Shown: piece after piece, positions 29,694 through 35,885 of the stretch
Layout: each line of letters opens with the position of its first letter
Numbering within the stretch: position 1 is the stretch's first letter
The notes under the pieces: model-generated
The model's database searches: none
What the model saw: only the letters and a program-made list of their open reading frames with translations
What the model was told of the DNA's origin: nothing
Program-made: the position numbers and the translations under genes
NCBI GenBank assembly: GCA_934294965.1
Contig: CAKRAM010000141.1
Coordinates: 1 to 35,885, forward strand
Length of the DNA stretch: 35,885 bases
Source: an uncultured Clostridia bacterium
GTDB taxonomy: Bacteria > Bacillota > Clostridia > Christensenellales > CAG-314
Reading direction: 5' to 3'

Positions 29694-30164
29694 TTATTTT
29701 TTAAGTTCCGGGAAAAGAGAAAACGCGCCTTCGACGATGAACACTATGCCGATTACTATGAACATCCAATCCAGTGCCACCCACTTGCTTACGATAAGCA
29801 ACACGCCCAAAGCTATTGTGAGAATTGCAACGATGATGGACACGACGTTCTTGCTGCCCTTAAACAGGGAGATAAGGTCGGTTGCGCCCTTGACGATAAG
29901 CAGCGCGCCGAACACGATAAGAACGATTTCCACAAACACCCAGCCGCCGACGATAACCACCACGCCGATTGCCGCCTCGATTATGCCGTTGGTTATTTTC
30001 TTTTTGATGATGTCGTACACGCCCAAGGCAATGAACACCACACCGATTATCGTCATGAGCCAATTTAGCATGCCGGACTTAAACACGATAAACAAAATGC
30101 CGACGATAACGTACAGCAATGCGTAAACCATATTGTTTGTAACTTTGCTAGAAGATTTTGCCAT
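29694..30164 (-). CDS. DUF308 (HdeD-like) membrane protein
   Basis: A 156-residue protein made almost wholly of hydrophobic hairpins: segments about 10-27, 31-47, 56-75, 78-95, 103-122 and 126-145, with short loops such as DIIKKKITNG. This repeated-pair pattern with glycine-rich helices (IVGILFIV, IGVVFIALGVYDIIKK) matches DUF308/HdeD-like proteins, linked to acid or envelope stress in enterobacteria but uncharacterised in Bacillota. An ATG at 30173 lies directly on the GGAGGA site, so the ATG at 30164, ten bases after GGAGG, is chosen. It has a TTGACA promoter adjoining a 19-bp palindrome, and its own terminator. Confidence 0.8.
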   Translation of the reverse strand: MAKSSSKVTNNMVYALLYVIVGILFIVFKSGMLNWLMTIIGVVFIALGVYDIIKKKITNGIIEAAIGVVVIVGGWVFVEIVLIVFGALLIVKGATDLISLFKGSKNVVSIIVAILTIALGVLLIVSKWVALDWMFIVIGIVFIVEGAFSLFPELKK

Positions 30165-30197
30165 AATAAACATTCCTCCGTTGAGATTTTCGACTAT

Positions 30198-30226
30198 GTT
30201 TTACCCTGTAAACGCATTTTTGTCAA
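30198..30226 (-). promoter_or_regulatory. promoter of the DUF308 gene
   Basis: Minus strand TTGACA (30226-30221), 17-bp spacer, TAAAAC (30203-30198). The palindrome at 30227-30245 abuts the -35 element. Confidence 0.65.
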
Positions 30227-30245
30227 GCGATATTGACAATATCGC
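30227..30245. promoter_or_regulatory. 19-bp palindrome next to the DUF308 promoter
   Basis: GCGATATTG-A-CAATATCGC: nine-base arms are perfectly complementary around one central base, directly upstream of the -35. Its place suits an activator or repressor dimer. From here to 30489 there is no gene, only the hairpin at 30361-30392. Confidence 0.6.
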
Positions 30246-30360
30246 CGCCAAACGCCACCCAAAGCCAAACCTCCGCCCGCATTGCAAACAATAGCGAACC
30301 GAAGCGGGAAACGTTTTTTGAGGATAACCGCCGACCTGCCCGCTTTGCCGTCTTGACAAA

Positions 30361-30392
30361 ACAAAAACCACCGACCGTAGCCGATGGTTTTG
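30361..30392 (-). terminator. terminator after the AT-rich gene
   Basis: AAAACCACCG (30364-30373) pairs with CGATGGTTTT (30382-30391) with one mismatched wobble; on the minus strand TTTTTGTTTTG follows, about 100 bases past the stop at 30490. Confidence 0.65.
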
Positions 30393-30489
30393 GAGTTGGT
30401 TGTGGGGAATTATGGGGCGGGAGTGCCGATATTTGTAAACATCCGCTTCATCAAAAGTCTATGCCTGCGGATCTTTTCGTTTGCAAATA

Positions 30490-31173
30490 TTATACGATCT
30501 CTGCCGAATTTATCCAAGAAGAAGGATGAGGTCCTTTGCAGTAATGCACTTTTATGTTAGGTTGAGAAATCAAGCACTCCTCAACGATTTCTTTCATGGG
30601 AATACATTTACCTTTTGTGCAAAAATTAATAACGACGAAATCGCCCCTATCGCATAGAAATGTCTTTATACGATCTTGAAAATCAGTCTTTCGCTCACAC
30701 CATTCGTCAATCCAGTTTATTTCTTTTATAATATGACAAATAGGTGTTATACCCATTGAACATTGATATCGCACGGAATTTACCACCCAAACATCAATAG
30801 TATTCTCCTGATTGCGATCAAGAAACTGTTGTAATATCGATGAACTGTTTTTAAAGTTACCATGATTGTTAAAGATATCGCACAAATGATCTGCGATATT
30901 CTTTCCACTTGTTCCGTTTGCCGCGCAGGGAGTATTATTCTCATATTCAGCACTATGTGGGCTTTCAAGGACCAAAATGACAATTGGATTGCTTGAAGAA
31001 CCATGACTTAAATCATCACGAGGAACATTATCTCCATGTACGCTCTTTTTTAGCATAGTTGCTCTTGCTCTATCAAAAGAAATCCAAGCCCATGAATGAT
31101 TCTTGTACTGAATTTCTCCAAATATTGAATCCGGACATTGGGCTTTCGAATAATTTATAATTTCTCTTTTCAT
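30490..31173 (-). CDS. hypothetical protein, possibly uracil-DNA-glycosylase-like fold
   Basis: A 227-residue protein I cannot place firmly. PIVILVLESPHSAEYE (about 63-78) and NGTSGKNIADHL resemble the first catalytic block of the uracil-DNA glycosylase superfamily (hydrophobic strand, E/G-x-P turn, then G-x-SG), VWVVNSVRYQC resembles its central strand, and GPHPSSW near the C-terminus resembles the HPS motif. The usual catalytic Asp/Asn of family 1 or 4 is not obvious and the iron-sulfur cysteines are missing. The gene is clearly more AT-rich than its neighbours, with AAA/ATT/AAT-rich codons, suggesting transfer. The start at 31173 is chosen over a TTG at 31239 because TATAAT at 31192-31197 lies between them; the ribosome site is weak. 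Confidence 0.6.
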   Translation of the reverse strand: MKREIINYSKAQCPDSIFGEIQYKNHSWAWISFDRARATMLKKSVHGDNVPRDDLSHGSSSNPIVILVLESPHSAEYENNTPCAANGTSGKNIADHLCDIFNNHGNFKNSSSILQQFLDRNQENTIDVWVVNSVRYQCSMGITPICHIIKEINWIDEWCERKTDFQDRIKTFLCDRGDFVVINFCTKGKCIPMKEIVEECLISQPNIKVHYCKGPHPSSWINSAEIV

Positions 31174-31191
31174 ATCACAACGCCTTTTGTA

Positions 31192-31197
31192 ATTATA
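31192..31197 (-). promoter_or_regulatory. -10 element for the AT-rich gene
   Basis: TATAAT on the minus strand in an AT-rich stretch, giving a leader of only about 12 bases. Confidence 0.4.
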
Positions 31198-31233
31198 TAC
31201 TTTTCTAAAATAGTCGTATTTTTTATTATCGTT

Positions 31234-31262
31234 TTCCAAGGGAGGGCGTGCCGCCCTTGGAA
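31234..31262. terminator. hairpin between the BspA-like gene and the AT-rich gene
   Basis: TTCCAAGGG (31234-31242) pairs perfectly with CCCTTGGAA (31254-31262), 15 bases past the stop at 31277. No T-run follows on the minus strand, so it may only block exonucleases or terminate weakly. Confidence 0.45.
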
Positions 31263-31276
31263 GAATTTAGTTGTAA

Positions 31277-34200
31277 TTACTTTGCAATATCACCGTCGGT
31301 GCAGTGAATTGTGTACTCGCCGGTAGCCATGTTCCAATCGCTTCCCTTAGAAATAGCATTCCATTGCGCTTTCGTGCCGTTGTACTTGATTGTTGTCAAG
31401 CCGCTGCAACCCCAGAACGCCCTATCGCCTATTGAGGTAACACCACTGCCGATTGTTACACTTGTCAACCTAATGCAAATATCGAACGCCATTTCGCCTA
31501 TCGACGTAACGCTATCCGGAATTGTTATACTTGTCAAGCCGCTGCAACCCCAGAACGCAGAATCGCCTATCGACGTGACGCTTCCGTCTACAGGTATCAC
31601 ACTGTTTTTGCAACCCAAAATCAATGTTTTGCTTGCGGTTTCGATAATACAATTCCCCTGGCTGTGGTATTTAGCATTGCCTACAGCAACTTCTATGCTT
31701 GTCAAGCCGCTGCAACCACGGAACGCAAAATCACCTATAGCCGTGACGCTGTTGGGGATTGTTATGCTTGTCAAGCCGCTGCAACCCCAGAACGCAGAAT
31801 TGCCTATCGAGGTAACGCTATCCGTAATTGTTATACTTGTCAAGCCGCTGCAACCATTGAACGCAAAATCGCCTCTCGACGTAACGCTATCCGGAATTTT
31901 TATGCTTGTCAAGCCACTGCAATGCAGGAACGCAGCATCGCCTATCGACGTGACGCCGTTCGGTATTGTTATACTTGCCAAGCCGCTGCAACCACTGAAC
32001 GCAGAATTGCCTATCGACGTGACGCTGTTACCAATTGTTATGTTTGTCAAGCCGCTGCAACCACTGAACGCCCTATCACATATCGACGTGACGCTATCAG
32101 GGATTGTTATACTTGTCAAGCCGCTGCAATGCAGGAACGCAGAATCTCCTATCAATGTGACGCCGTTCGGTATGGTTATGCTCGTCAAGCCACTGCAACC
32201 ACGGAACGCAGAATAGCCTATCGACGTGACGCTTCCGTCTACAGGTATCACACTGTTTTTGCAACCAAGAATCAATGTTTTGTTTTTGGTTTCTATAATA
32301 CAAGTCCCTGGGCTGTGGTATTTAGCATTGCCTGCAGTAACTTCTATGCTCGTCAAGCCACTGCAACCACTGAACGCAGAATAGCTTATCGACGTGACGC
32401 TGTTGGGGATTGTTATGCTTGTCAATCCGCTGCAACCCCAGAACGCAGAATAGCCTATCTTCGTGACGCTTCCGTCTACAGGTATCACACTGTTTTTGCA
32501 ACCCAAAATCAATGTTTTGCTTGCGGTTTCTATAATACAATTCCCCTGGCTGTGGTATTTAGCATTGCCTACAGCAACTTCTATGCTTGTCAAGCTGCTG
32601 CAACCATCGAACGCAGAATCGCCTATATCTGTGACGCTGTTGGGGATTGTTATGCTTGTCAAATCGCTGCAATTTCTAAAGGCTCTGTCGCCTATTCGGC
32701 TCACAGATATTCCGTTGTATTCCGAAAGTATGACCAGATCTTTGATAGAAGTATTCCGAAGCCCCATAACCGTCGAGCCGTCATAGGACAACTTGACATG
32801 CGGAGTATAAATTGCCAAAAAAGTAATATCGCCGGTAGTACCTTTTTCTATTTTGCCGTCGTTATTCCATGCGCCTGTGTATCCTGTCATAAACGGCAGT
32901 GAAAGAACGACTTTTTCTTCTTCTACCGTGTAGTTTGTAGGATTTCCGCCAACAACTTCTCCACCGTTCAATTGGTATGATACGTTGTACACTATTATTT
33001 GCCAACTTGCAGTAACCGTTTGAGTTTCCGTTGTGCCTTTGGCGATGCCTTTATCCCAACCCGTAAACGTATAACCGGCTCTTGTAGGTTCGCCAAACAT
33101 TGCAATTTCGTCTTCTATTGTGTAAGTCGCAGGATTTGATGCATTGTTTGTTGCTTTGCTTGCCGAAGAAGCATCACCCAAATTGTATACGATTTTATAA
33201 TCGATTGCCGTCCAACTTGCAACAATATTTTTGTCGCCTATGGTTCCTTTTTCAATGGCTGCAGTGCGCCAACCATTGAATACGTAACCGACTCTGCTTA
33301 ATGCGGCAAACGTAATTTCGTCTTCCACAGTATACGTTGTGGGATTGGACGAGTTGACAACATCCTGACTTGCCGAATCGGAAAGGACATTGAGATCGTA
33401 TGTAATGTTATACACTATTATTTGCCAACTTGCGGTAACCGTTTGAGTTTCCGTTGTGCCTTTGGCAATGCCTTTATCCCAACCCGTAAACGTATAACCG
33501 GCTCTTGTAGGTTCGCCAAACATTGCAATTTCGTCTTCTATTGTGTAAGTTGCAGGATTTGATGCATTGTTTGTTACTTTGCTTGCCGAAGAAGCATCAC
33601 CAAAATTGTATACAATTTTATCATCGATTGCCGTCCAACTTGCAACAATATTTTTGACGCCTATGGTTCCTTTTTCAATTGCCGCAGTGTTCCAACCATT
33701 GAATACGTAACCGACTCTGCTTAATGCGGCAAACGTAATTTCGTCTTCCACCGTATACGTTGTGGGATTGGACGAGTTGACAACATCCTGACTTGCCGAA
33801 TCGGAAGGGACAGTGAGATCATATGTAATGTTGTACACTATTATCTGCCAACTTGCGGTAACTACTTCTTCTCGCAAAACAGGAGAGGAAAAGTTGTAAT
33901 CCCACGCCATAAATTCGTAGCCTTTTCTAGTTGTTGTGGGCGCGGTTGCAAAACCGTCTTCTTCCACTTGTTGTGTTTCTACCGCTGTGCCGCCGTTTGC
34001 GTTGAACGTAACGGTGTAAATAGGTCTACGGCGGAGCGTAACCGTGTAACTTGCCACGTCGTTGCCGTTGGTTACAAGAATGTAAAATACGTTGTTGCCT
34101 ACAATCAAATCCGTTCGCTTGCTTGCAATTTTGTTGTTGCACTGTTTATCGGTGCAAACGTCGAACCTTGCACCATCGGCAACGGCAAATTTGTCGATGA

Positions 34201-34666
34201 AGTCGTAGTCGGTAACGGCGTTTGCAACTTTAAGGTATGCCGTTTTTGTTGCAAGATCAATGTCAAACACCGACGATTGCAGTTCCAAGCCAAGCGGTTT
34301 GGTTTTTACGTAGCCACATTCGGTGCATTTTTTGTTTTCGTCAAAAGTGTGCGCGGCGCGGTCCTTTTCCACGTCGTGTCCGCATGTTGCAGCGTGCCAA
34401 TGCTCGGTTTGGTTGTGCGACCAATCCGTTGAATACCTATGCCCCAAAGCGTTGCCGCTTGCAAACGTTTCCGTTCCCTTTTCGCCACAGGTGCAACTGT
34501 AGTAGTACTTTGCAGGCGCAGTGCAAGTCGCTTCCGCAGCGAAGTATTGCGGCTCCGCCTTTTCTTCCGTGAACGTATGTTTGTGTTCTTCCGTGCAGGC
34601 AACAAATCCCAATGTTGCCGACAGCAAAAAAATTACACATAGCAACGCAAGCGTAAATTTTTTCAT
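31277..34666 (-). CDS. large BspA-like leucine-rich-repeat surface lipoprotein with InlB-type repeats
   Basis: A 1129-residue exported protein. Order: lipoprotein signal (FVAC, C24); Cys/His-rich repeats (about 28-125, HTFTEEK, TCTCGEKG, CTECGY) like those in the 8.6-kb lipoprotein; a cadherin-like or Ig-like segment (about 130-215); six InlB B-type repeats (about 216-630; GY.F.GW and V.ASW motifs); then about 15 BspA-type leucine-rich repeats of 23 residues (AF.GCSGLTSITIPNSVT, about 650-1085), with three copies of an insert holding NAKYHSQGNCIIE. The C-terminus has YNGTKAQWNAI and no sortase signal. Such proteins bind host or bacterial surface ligands. AAGGAG is eight bases before the ATG, and the promoter TTGACT-N17-TATAAT is strong. 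The repeats make copy-number variation likely. Confidence 0.93.
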   Translation of the reverse strand: MKKFTLALLCVIFLLSATLGFVACTEEHKHTFTEEKAEPQYFAAEATCTAPAKYYYSCTCGEKGTETFASGNALGHRYSTDWSHNQTEHWHAATCGHDVEKDRAAHTFDENKKCTECGYVKTKPLGLELQSSVFDIDLATKTAYLKVANAVTDYDFIDKFAVADGARFDVCTDKQCNNKIASKRTDLIVGNNVFYILVTNGNDVASYTVTLRRRPIYTVTFNANGGTAVETQQVEEDGFATAPTTTRKGYEFMAWDYNFSSPVLREEVVTASWQIIVYNITYDLTVPSDSASQDVVNSSNPTTYTVEDEITFAALSRVGYVFNGWNTAAIEKGTIGVKNIVASWTAIDDKIVYNFGDASSASKVTNNASNPATYTIEDEIAMFGEPTRAGYTFTGWDKGIAKGTTETQTVTASWQIIVYNITYDLNVLSDSASQDVVNSSNPTTYTVEDEITFAALSRVGYVFNGWRTAAIEKGTIGDKNIVASWTAIDYKIVYNLGDASSASKATNNASNPATYTIEDEIAMFGEPTRAGYTFTGWDKGIAKGTTETQTVTASWQIIVYNVSYQLNGGEVVGGNPTNYTVEEEKVVLSLPFMTGYTGAWNNDGKIEKGTTGDITFLAIYTPHVKLSYDGSTVMGLRNTSIKDLVILSEYNGISVSRIGDRAFRNCSDLTSITIPNSVTDIGDSAFDGCSSLTSIEVAVGNAKYHSQGNCIIETASKTLILGCKNSVIPVDGSVTKIGYSAFWGCSGLTSITIPNSVTSISYSAFSGCSGLTSIEVTAGNAKYHSPGTCIIETKNKTLILGCKNSVIPVDGSVTSIGYSAFRGCSGLTSITIPNGVTLIGDSAFLHCSGLTSITIPDSVTSICDRAFSGCSGLTNITIGNSVTSIGNSAFSGCSGLASITIPNGVTSIGDAAFLHCSGLTSIKIPDSVTSRGDFAFNGCSGLTSITITDSVTSIGNSAFWGCSGLTSITIPNSVTAIGDFAFRGCSGLTSIEVAVGNAKYHSQGNCIIETASKTLILGCKNSVIPVDGSVTSIGDSAFWGCSGLTSITIPDSVTSIGEMAFDICIRLTSVTIGSGVTSIGDRAFWGCSGLTTIKYNGTKAQWNAISKGSDWNMATGEYTIHCTDGDIAK
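31390..32720 (-). repeat. leucine-rich-repeat coding array, ~69-bp units
   Basis: About fifteen units of 69 bp encode the BspA repeats; the recurrent plus-strand word CTTGTCAAGCCGCTGCAACC marks many of them. Three longer units (near 31577, 32222 and 32468) share an insert of about 120 bp. Confidence 0.9.
32991..33836 (-). repeat. two tandem 423-bp repeats encoding InlB-type repeat pairs
   Basis: The sequence beginning ACTATTA at 32991 recurs at 33414 and again at 33837, period 423 bp (141 codons), with few differences. Each unit carries two InlB-type repeats. Confidence 0.88.
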
Positions 34667-34766
34667 AGTCTAGTCTCCTTTGTTTTGACTGATACTTACA
34701 AAAATGCAACTGAAATTTATACATGTGTTATGTATTGTTATGATAGATGCTCTTTTTTTCGGTAAT

Positions 34767-34795
34767 ATTATATAACTTCGCAATTTTGAAGTCAA
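34767..34795 (-). promoter_or_regulatory. promoter of the BspA-like gene
   Basis: Minus strand TTGACT (34795-34790), 17-bp spacer, TATAAT (34772-34767); leader about 95 bases. Confidence 0.75.
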
Positions 34796-34799
34796 TGTT

Positions 34800-35235
34800 A
34801 TCGTGTATTTTATACAAATATAAGTTCAATAGCGAACGCAAGTAAGCATTTTTCGCCGTTGAAGTTCCAAATTCTCCCCTCAAAAAGCAAAATGCACATC
34901 TATCCTAACAGGTAAACGTTTTTTGCCGATTTTGCCGTTTGTGTAAGGCGGCTAGGCAAGCAAAACAAAGGCAACTTCGCACAAATAAGAAACCCTCGGC
35001 TATGCCGGTGGTTTTATTGTAACAACAAAAAAACACTTGCGTTTGCAAATGGTTTTTTAATGGCGTAATGGAGCAATTCAGATGCCTGACGAAAAAACTA
35101 CTCTCCCTTGTTATATAAGGGTTTTCTGAGCTTTTCGCGATTTTTCAAGACACATTTTCGCAAGAACCGAATTTTTAATGTCCGCACAAAAAAGATGCGC
35201 TCACAGGTTTATGTCCGCGTAAATTGAATTTGATT
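34800..35235. other. gene-free interval with two terminator-like hairpins
   Basis: No supported coding region. A hairpin at 34990-35014 (CGGC/GCCG core with flanking ACC/GGT) is followed by TTTTATTGT on the plus strand, and CCCTT/AAGGG near 35105-35121 is followed by TTTT. Both look like plus-strand terminators without a known gene, so either a small RNA or decayed genes could lie upstream. Confidence 0.4.
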
Positions 35236-35238
35236 ATA

Positions 35239-35270
35239 TGCTATAATATTCAAAGCATCTTACAAGGAGG
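35239..35270 (+). promoter_or_regulatory. extended -10 and ribosome site of the transposase-like remnant
   Basis: TGCTATAAT (TATAAT at 35242-35247 with TGC extension) and AAGGAGG at 35264-35270, six bases before the ATG at 35277. The -35 is poor. Confidence 0.5.
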
Positions 35271-35276
35271 GCAAAA

Positions 35277-35552
35277 ATGCCGCCTAAAATATATACACGG
35301 AAATTCCAGGACGTCGTAATGAAATACCATGAATGCAACCATACAATAAAAGAAACAAAATGTCATTTCAAAGTAACAAGCGTTTCCTTTTTCGTCGGTT
35401 TTTCCGGTGCATCGGTCATCGCACAACCTAAAAGAAACGGGCATATTGACGCCATAAACGCGGCGACAAGTCGTGTTATTTTCCTCTTCCAAAAACACGC
35501 CTCTTTTTTACTTACCGAACCAACCGCAGAGTACTCCCGACAATTTTATTGA
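35277..35552 (+). pseudogene. short reading frame, possible transposase N-terminal remnant
   Basis: A 91-codon frame with a very good ribosome site. Its first part, KIYTRKFQDVVMKYHECN followed by HTIKETKCHFKV, resembles the N-terminal helix-turn-helix of small transposase subunits (the YS.EFK..VV.YY...H.S..E....F.V pattern). After about residue 35 the expected W-x-x-x segment is lost and the rest (FFVGFSGASVIAQPKRN onward) has no family resemblance, as if a frameshift or deletion had occurred. Its 3' end overlaps the convergent TetR-like gene. I see no terminal inverted repeats. A random frame behind a good ribosome site remains possible. Confidence 0.35.
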
Positions 35553-35885
35553 TGAATTCCGACAGTTCCTCGCGGCTGTATTTGCCGTATCCGTCCACCA
35601 CAACATGAAGCAACCCGTTTGAAAGATGGATATAGAGCATATCCAACTCTGCCTCGGTGGCACGCTTCATCTCTCCGCGCCAATAATCGATGCTTTTTTC
35701 TCGCGCAATGTCTATCATTTTGCCGAGGATTTTTTGGTCGCCTCCGTGAAATACCAGCACACGACAGGCATTGTCGTTGCGCTCTATCATCTCATAGATG
35801 GCGTTCATCAGCGATGTAACATCAAGCGACCGGATATATTTCAGCGATTCCTCAAAGCCCCCAAGCATTTCGTTTTCTATGCTCT
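35512..35885 (-). CDS. TetR-like transcriptional regulator, C-terminal part (5' end outside window)
   Basis: The frame is open to the window edge, so only the last ~124 residues are seen. They are all-helical (SLDVTSLMNAIYEMIERNDNA, then a helix with KMIDIAREKSIDYWRGEM, then the LDMLYIHLSNGLLHVVVDGYGKYSREELSEFINKIV end) and resemble the ligand-binding C-terminal domain of TetR/AcrR regulators, where a LxxxHxxxGLxxVxxxW/G and a final helix with LxxFI are usual. The DNA-binding part, if present, lies beyond 35885. The family call depends on the helical pattern and the last 50 residues. Confidence 0.5.
   Translation of the reverse strand, partial: SIENEMLGGFEESLKYIRSLDVTSLMNAIYEMIERNDNACRVLVFHGGDQKILGKMIDIAREKSIDYWRGEMKRATEAELDMLYIHLSNGLLHVVVDGYGKYSREELSEFINKIVGSTLRLVR

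Noticed and set aside
30227..30245. Plus-strand promoter from the TTGACA inside the palindrome
   Set aside because: No -10 element occurs at a suitable distance on the plus strand and no plus-strand gene follows.
31664..32902. 412-codon plus-strand frame opposite the BspA-like gene
   Set aside because: It is antisense to the periodic LRR array; the repeat lacks stops in this frame, and the translation is low-complexity (CYACQAAAT repeats) with no start context.
35250..35498. 82-codon minus-strand frame opposite the transposase-like remnant
   Set aside because: Cys/Phe-rich, no ribosome site; the plus-strand frame has the better signals.

Overview
The window looks like a chromosomal segment of an anaerobic, low-to-mid GC Bacillota (Clostridia-type) bacterium, probably an uncultured gut lineage. 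This is inferred from gene content: rpsF-ssb-rpsR with a four-cysteine-type S18, rsmA-tilS-hpt, a Firmicutes-style PhoP box, QueH, DUF975, DUF1858 and DUF308 proteins, and BspA-like and Cys-repeat lipoproteins. The strong vegetative promoters (TTGACA/TATAAT, often extended TGn -10) and GGAGG ribosome sites fit too. Both TAA and TAG act as ordinary stops. I found no tRNA, rRNA, CRISPR array or intact mobile element.

Layout. 1-1.6 kb: a small membrane protein and an M14 metallopeptidase (minus). 1.6-4.4 kb: rsmA, tilS, hpt (plus). 4.5-5.6 kb: the rpsF-ssb-rpsR operon (minus) behind a probable S6:S18 autoregulatory leader. 5.7-8.7 kb: an intergenic repeat, then a repeat-rich surface lipoprotein gene broken by one in-frame TAG. 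8.9-10.4 kb: an isochorismatase-family hydrolase and a flavin split-barrel protein (plus). 10.4-13.9 kb: clpB behind a ribbon-helix-helix (RHH) gene whose promoter carries two identical palindromes. 14-17 kb: a membrane diguanylate cyclase, a DUF1858 protein and a DUF975 protein. 17-19.4 kb: metallo-hydrolase, galE and PHP phosphoesterase operon. 19.6-20.8 kb: an alcohol-dehydrogenase-fold protein without the usual catalytic zinc ligands. 20.9-23.5 kb: queH, an HtrA-like lipoprotein protease and cvpA. 23.7-29.5 kb: a phosphate module (pstS, fused pstC-pstA, pstB, phoP, phoR) with a PhoP-box array in front of pstS. 29.7-35.9 kb: a DUF308 membrane protein, an AT-rich gene that may be uracil-DNA-glycosylase-like, a 1129-residue BspA/InlB-repeat lipoprotein, a possible transposase remnant and the end of a TetR-like regulator running off the window.

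How parts work together. PstS, PstCA and PstB should import phosphate, and PhoR-PhoP should sense limitation and act at the pstS PhoP boxes; no phoU is present. ClpB is probably controlled by the co-transcribed RHH protein rather than by a visible CIRCE or CtsR site. Several transcripts (rpsF, the 8.6-kb lipoprotein, DUF1858, the metallo-hydrolase, the dehydrogenase-like gene, the protease) appear to begin with a structured leader whose closing stem ends near the ribosome binding site. The best candidates for undescribed biology are the RHH-clpB control region, the structured leaders (especially a three-way junction at 19653-19724), a possible structured RNA at 23548-23682, and the palindromic operators at 9853-9870 and 30227-30245.
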